18,562 nt of DNA. Origin: UBA4615 sp044371545 (lineage in GTDB: Bacteria; Pseudomonadota; Gammaproteobacteria; Burkholderiales; Burkholderiaceae_E). The position numbers and the translations under genes are program-made. The notes under the pieces were generated by a model. That model did no database searches. It was not told the DNA's origin and was given only the letters and a program-made list of their open reading frames with translations. This document shows positions 15,747-18,562 of the stretch, piece after piece. Within the stretch, counting starts at the first letter, position 1, and the number at the start of each line of letters is the position of its first letter. The stretch is from the NCBI GenBank assembly GCA_044371545.1, contig JBILTM010000095.1:1-18562 (forward strand), read 5' to 3'.

Positions 15747-15770
15747 ATGAGTATATTCGTGTAGAGCGAT
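15747..15770 (-). promoter_or_regulatory. Candidate ArsR operator/promoter for the cytochrome-flavoprotein operon
   Basis: A 24-bp element read on the plus strand as ATGA, one base, TATATTCG, one variable base, G, two variable bases, GAGCGAT. It matches the element upstream of arsR at 20 of 24 positions. On the complement it contains TATACT (15755-15750), a good -10, about 100 bp upstream of the cytochrome start. The element lies between the two divergent operons, so it could also control the metallo-beta-lactamase-fold gene. It forms an AT-rich island in a GC-rich region. Confidence 0.65.
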
Positions 15771-15786
15771 AAAGCGGACATCCCGA

Positions 15787-16779
15787 ATGGTCGGTCCCGG
15801 ACGGCACGTTGCCCGATCGCGACGCACGCTCGTGACGTGGATGCGGCGGCTCGCGCCCGCGCTCCTCGCCGCGGCCTGCGCGTGGGCGCCCGCGGTCCGC
15901 GCGGCGCAGGAGGTGCGCGCGGTGCCCGTCGCCGACGGCGTCTGGATGGTGCAGGGCGAGGCCGCGCTCGGCTCGCCCGCGAACCGCAACTTCATCTCGA
16001 ACGCCGCGTTCTTCGTCGCCGGCGACGGCGTGGTCGTGGTCGACGCGCTCGGCTCGCCGACGCTCGCCGAGGCGATGCTCGGCGAGATCGCCCGCGTCGC
16101 GGGCCGGCCGGTGCGCGATGTGATCGTCACGCACTACCACGCCGACCACGTCTACGGGCTGCAGGCGCTGAAGGCGCGGGGCGCGCGGATCGTCGCGCAC
16201 GCCGCGGGCCGCGAATACCTGAATTCGGACACCGCGGCGCTGCGGCTCGAGGCGAGCCGGCGCGAACTCGCGCCCTGGGTCGACGCATCGACCCGGCTGG
16301 TGCAGGCCGACCGGTGGATCGACGGCGACGTGGTGCTCGAGATTGGCGGCGAGCGCGTCGAGCTGCGCCACGCGGGGCCGGCGCACACGCCCGAGGACCT
16401 TGTCGTCTACCTGCCACGCCCGCGCGTGCTGTTCGCCGGGGACCTGGTGTTCCGCGGCCGGATCCCGTTCGTGGGCCAGGCCGACAGCCGCCGCTGGATC
16501 GAGACGCTCGACGCGCTGATCGCGCTGCGGCCGGCGGTGCTGGTCCCCGGCCACGGACCGCCGTCGACCGATCCCGAGGGCGACCTGCGGCTCACGCGCG
16601 ACTACCTCGTGCACCTGCGCACCGCGATGGGCGAGGCGGCGCGCAACCTCGAGCCGTTCGAGGACGCCTACGCCCGCACCGACTGGTCGCGTTTCGCGAA
16701 GCTGCCGCTCTTCGGGCTCGCGAACCGGATGAACGCGTACAACACCTACCTGCAGCTCGAACGGGAGTCGATGAAGTGA
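15787..16779 (+). CDS. Exported metallo-beta-lactamase-fold hydrolase (SoxH-like)
   Basis: The protein is 330 aa from ATG 15787. ATG 15841 is an equally likely start and would give a compact signal peptide ending AVRA (312 aa); neither has a clear ribosome site. Counted from 15841, the metal ligands are HYHADH (98-103), H182 in AHTPED, D201 in FAGDLV and H238 in PGHGP, all consistent with a dinuclear zinc or iron site. Exported proteins of this type are common in sox clusters as SoxH and near quinoprotein dehydrogenases. SoxH is not needed for thiosulfate oxidation in Paracoccus, and the substrate is unknown. The stop overlaps the start of the thioredoxin-like gene (GTGA). Confidence 0.88.
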   Translation: MVGPGRHVARSRRTLVTWMRRLAPALLAAACAWAPAVRAAQEVRAVPVADGVWMVQGEAALGSPANRNFISNAAFFVAGDGVVVVDALGSPTLAEAMLGEIARVAGRPVRDVIVTHYHADHVYGLQALKARGARIVAHAAGREYLNSDTAALRLEASRRELAPWVDASTRLVQADRWIDGDVVLEIGGERVELRHAGPAHTPEDLVVYLPRPRVLFAGDLVFRGRIPFVGQADSRRWIETLDALIALRPAVLVPGHGPPSTDPEGDLRLTRDYLVHLRTAMGEAARNLEPFEDAYARTDWSRFAKLPLFGLANRMNAYNTYLQLERESMK

Positions 16780-17291
16780 ACGGACGCAGGCGGTCGTTGC
16801 GCGGGCTCGCCGCGTGCGGATGCATGCCGCTGCTCGCGTCGGCGCCGAGTGCGAACGCGCAGGGCGCGGCGTCGCCCCTGCCGTTCGAGTGGCCCGAGAT
16901 CGTGCTGCTCGACGGCACGGTGTGGCAGCCCGAGAGCTGGCGCGACCGCGCCGCGGTCGTCGTGCTGTGGGCGACGTGGTGCCCGTTCTGCCATGGACAC
17001 AACCCGCACGTCGAGAAACTCTGGCAGGTGGTGCGCGGTGGCCCGATGCGCGTGCTCGGCGTCTCGCTCGATCGCGACCCGGAGCTGGTGCGCCGGCACG
17101 TGCGTGAGCGCGGCTACACGTTCCCGATGACGATCGCGACCGACGCGCTGCGCACGCGGCTCGTGCAGCGCCGGGTCACGCCGACGACGCTGACCTTCGA
17201 CCGGCGCGGCCGGCTGCTGCAGCGGATCCCGGGCGAGATGTTCGAGGACGACGTGCTCGCGCTCGCGCGCCTCGCGGACGGGCCGGCATGA
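16776..17291 (+). CDS. TlpA-like periplasmic thioredoxin-fold protein
   Basis: 171 aa, starting at GTG 16776, which overlaps the previous stop; GGGAG (16762-16766) lies 9 nt upstream. The N-terminus GRRRSLRGLAACG is an export signal with twin-arginine character, cleaved near NAQ (about 29). The thioredoxin active site is WATWCPFC (Cys69, Cys72), in the thiol-disulfide oxidoreductase arrangement (VVLWATWCPFC, RVLGVSLDRDPELV, TPTTLTFDRRGRL). The last of these carries the cis-Pro-like TPTT. It resembles SoxW/SoxS-type thioredoxins of sox loci, which reduce the SoxYZ carrier Cys after side reactions; that role here is inferred from context. It probably needs a membrane electron donor such as a CcdA/SoxV protein, which is not in the window. 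Confidence 0.88.
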   Translation: MNGRRRSLRGLAACGCMPLLASAPSANAQGAASPLPFEWPEIVLLDGTVWQPESWRDRAAVVVLWATWCPFCHGHNPHVEKLWQVVRGGPMRVLGVSLDRDPELVRRHVRERGYTFPMTIATDALRTRLVQRRVTPTTLTFDRRGRLLQRIPGEMFEDDVLALARLADGPA

Positions 17292-17303
17292 AGGAGAGGC
17301 ACG

Positions 17304-17684
17304 ATGGATGAAGGGAACCGGTCGAGGTCGGGGCGAGCGGCGTCACGGCGCCGTGCCGTCGCGCTCGCCGCAGTGGCGGCGGTGCTGGCGTGGGCGGCCT
17401 CAGGGACCGCGCAGACGCCGCCGCGCGCCGCGATGCTGTTCGCGGACGCCGACCTGCCGCTGGGCGAACGGCTGATCCGCGAGCACCGCTGCGCCGAGTG
17501 CCACGCCCGCAAGTTCGGCGGCGACGGCGCGTCGATCTACCGGCCGAAGGGTCGCATCTCGACGCCCGGCTTCCTGCGGGGGATGGTCGAGCAGTGCAAC
17601 ACCGAGCTGAATCTCGGCATGTTCCCCGAGGAGGTGACGTCGGTGGCCGCGGTGCTGAACCGCGACCACTACCGGTTCGACTGA
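17304..17684 (+). CDS. Small monohaem c-type cytochrome of unclear family
   Basis: A 126-aa protein with a signal peptide (RRRAVALAAVAAVLAWAASGTAQ, about 15-37) and one haem site, CAECH (63-67). Downstream GFLRGMVEQCNTELNLGMFPEEV contains Cys98 and Met106, either of which could be the sixth haem ligand. The spacing of Arg, hydrophobic residues and Cys resembles the C-terminal ligand region of SoxA (RRLNDCFRQQ) and also SHP/DUF1924-type small cytochromes. I do not recognise a named family with confidence. ATG 17304 follows AAGGAG (17291-17296). It is third in the operon after the SoxH-like and TlpA-like genes (12-bp gap) and is probably a periplasmic electron carrier or ligand-binding cytochrome. 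Confidence 0.82.
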   Translation: MDEGNRSRSGRAASRRRAVALAAVAAVLAWAASGTAQTPPRAAMLFADADLPLGERLIREHRCAECHARKFGGDGASIYRPKGRISTPGFLRGMVEQCNTELNLGMFPEEVTSVAAVLNRDHYRFD

Positions 17685-17696
17685 CGGCGGCCGAAA

Positions 17697-17720
17697 ATCG
17701 CTCATCGCGAATATAATCAT
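17697..17720 (+). promoter_or_regulatory. Candidate autoregulatory ArsR operator/promoter
   Basis: The reverse complement of the 15747-15770 element, identical at 20 of 24 positions. It includes CGAATATA (17708-17715) and a perfect -10 hexamer TATAAT (17712-17717), 30 bp before the arsR ATG. An imperfect dyad ATCGC / GCGAAT is visible with a 5-bp spacer, similar in style to the ATTC-N8-GAAT sites described for SqrR. No matching -35 hexamer is seen. Repressor binding here would cover the -10, consistent with autorepression. Confidence 0.7.
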
Positions 17721-17747
17721 CCACCGACCTCCCCGAACGGTGCGCGC

Positions 17748-18110
17748 ATGGACGCCACTTCTCCCGACGACCGCGTCTTCGAGACGGTGGCCGAGCTCTT
17801 CGGCCTGCTCTCGGCACCGATCCGTCTGAAGATCATCAGCGCGGTGTGCCAGCAGGAGAAGAACGTCTCCGAGCTGCTCGCCCAGATCGACACCACGCAG
17901 CCGAACATGTCGCAGCACCTGTCGACGCTCTACCGCAGCGGCGTGCTCGGCAAGCGGCGCGACGGGACGCAGATCTACTACAGCCTGAAGAACGAGTTCG
18001 TCGCGACGCTGTGCCGCACCGTGTGCACGCAGGTGGCGATCGACGACGCGCCGCCGGCCGTCGTGGTGCGGCCGCGCGCGAAGGCCGCGGGGCGTGCCGC
18101 GTCGCGCTGA
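17748..18110 (+). CDS. ArsR/SmtB-family repressor, probable sulfur-responsive regulator of the cluster
   Basis: A 120-aa winged-helix protein. FGLLSAPIRLKIISAV (18-33) is the family core, TTQPNMSQHLSTLYRSGVL (49-67) is the recognition helix, and RRDGTQIYYSL (70-80) is the wing. The three Cys are C34, C89 and C93; the last two form a CxxxC in the C-terminal helix (ATLCRTVCTQ). The metal-site ELCVCDL of arsenic/cadmium sensors is replaced by KNVSELLAQI, so metal sensing at alpha3 is unlikely. By my alignment from memory, these Cys do not fall exactly at the persulfide-sensing pair of SqrR/BigR/SoxR (66 residues apart). Similar proteins are common in betaproteobacterial sox clusters. Its start follows the candidate operator at 17697-17720. 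Confidence 0.9.
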   Translation: MDATSPDDRVFETVAELFGLLSAPIRLKIISAVCQQEKNVSELLAQIDTTQPNMSQHLSTLYRSGVLGKRRDGTQIYYSLKNEFVATLCRTVCTQVAIDDAPPAVVVRPRAKAAGRAASR

Positions 18111-18153
18111 GTGCCTCCGGCGGCTGCATGCGTTGATCCGCGTCAGTCCGTCC

Positions 18154-18169
18154 CGCACCCCCCGGTGCG
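18154..18169 (+). terminator. Short hairpin after arsR
   Basis: CGCACC (18154-18159) and GGTGCG (18164-18169) form a 6-bp stem with a CCCC loop, 44 bp after the arsR stop. There is no T-tract, so this is only a possible terminator separating arsR from the next gene. Confidence 0.25.
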
Positions 18170-18215
18170 AGCATCGCGACGACGATCCGTCACCGATCCA
18201 CCGAGGAGACTCCCG

Positions 18216-18562
18216 ATGACCCCCCGCATCTTCCGAGCCGCTGCCGGCGCGGCGCTCGCCGTCGTGCTCGCCTCACCGTGCGTCGCGCAGCCGAAGGACG
18301 TCAAGGCGGTCGACCGCGTGCCGACGATCACCTTCGACGCGTCGCTCGTCGCCGCGCAGGCCGCGCTCGCCGAATGCCGCAAGCGCGGCGCGACGGTCGC
18401 GGTCGCGGTGGTCGACCGCTCGGGCGTGCCGGTGGTGGTGCTGCGCGACCCGCTCGCCGGCATGCACACGCCCGAGACCGCGGTGCGCAAGGCCTGGACC
18501 GCGGTCAGCTTCCGCGGCGCGACCACCGAGCTGGTCGGGGCCACGGCGCCGGGCGGCCCGAA
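18216..18562 (+). CDS. Secreted GlcG/HbpS-family (haem-binding-type) protein, N-terminal part (partial)
   Basis: Open from ATG 18216 (GAGGAGA at 18203-18209) to the window end, 115 complete codons without a stop. A Sec signal peptide (IFRAAAGAALAVVLASPCVAQ) is followed by the GlcG/HbpS fold: LVAAQAALAECRKRGATVAVAVVDRSG, VVVLRDPLAGMHTPETAVRKAWTAV. HbpS of Streptomyces binds haem, and relatives with signal peptides are frequent next to periplasmic redox systems. Whether this copy binds haem cannot be judged from the visible part. Its place directly after arsR suggests membership in the sulfur region, with its own ribosome site and a 105-bp leader. Confidence 0.85.
   Translation, partial: MTPRIFRAAAGAALAVVLASPCVAQPKDVKAVDRVPTITFDASLVAAQAALAECRKRGATVAVAVVDRSGVPVVVLRDPLAGMHTPETAVRKAWTAVSFRGATTELVGATAPGGP

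Overview
The window comes from a very GC-rich proteobacterium, most likely a betaproteobacterium of the Burkholderiales type. This is inferred from strongly GC-biased codon use, a DUF2863-family gene (a family I know mainly from Burkholderiales) and the sox gene order soxCDYZAXB. No tRNA, rRNA, insertion sequence, integrase, CRISPR array or attachment site was recognised. The region reads as chromosomal, with a sulfur-oxidation island next to housekeeping genes.

Layout. Positions 1-4650 hold flanking genes: the 3' end of dnaQ, a lipoprotein S41/PDZ protease on the minus strand, a DUF2863 gene, and a minus-strand HDOD-GAF protein. A divergent intergenic region (4651-4948) then opens the main plus-strand sulfur operon: soxC, soxD, soxY, soxZ, soxA, soxX, soxB. 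It continues without a strand break into a secreted DsrE-like protein, a YeeE/YedE (SoxT/TsuA-type) membrane transporter and a dihaem c4-type cytochrome (to 13998). Converging on this, a minus-strand pair encodes a small monohaem cytochrome and the flavoprotein of flavocytochrome c sulfide dehydrogenase (14011-15647). Divergent from that pair lies a second plus-strand operon: an exported metallo-beta-lactamase-fold protein (SoxH-like), a TlpA-like thioredoxin, and a small monohaem cytochrome of unclear family. An ArsR-type repressor gene follows, then the start of a GlcG/HbpS-family secreted protein, cut by the window end.

How the genes work together. SoxYZ carries the sulfur substrate on the Cys of the SoxY C-terminal GGCGG. 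SoxAX (monohaem SoxA and an unusually long, lipobox-containing SoxX) attaches thiosulfate, SoxB releases sulfate, and SoxCD oxidises the sulfane sulfur. With soxCD present the complete Kelly-Friedrich pathway is expected, without obligate sulfur-globule storage. The flavocytochrome pair would feed in electrons from sulfide. DsrE-like, SoxT-like and TlpA-like proteins probably handle sulfur transfer and thiol repair. The cluster encodes eight CXXCH haem sites in six proteins.

The most interesting non-coding signal is a 24-bp motif present twice with 20 of 24 identical positions. One copy lies upstream of the cytochrome/flavoprotein operon (15747-15770) and the other immediately upstream of arsR (17697-17720). 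In both, a -10-like TATAMT lies inside the motif and points at the downstream gene. A diverged half-copy lies upstream of soxC (about 4870-4884). The simplest reading is one ArsR-controlled sulfur regulon with autoregulation. Other points of note are a 12-bp-arm palindrome over the soxZ stop codon, a stem-loop between soxX and soxB, the lipoprotein-type SoxX and flavoprotein, and the unclassified small cytochrome with an extra Cys resembling the SoxA haem-ligand region.
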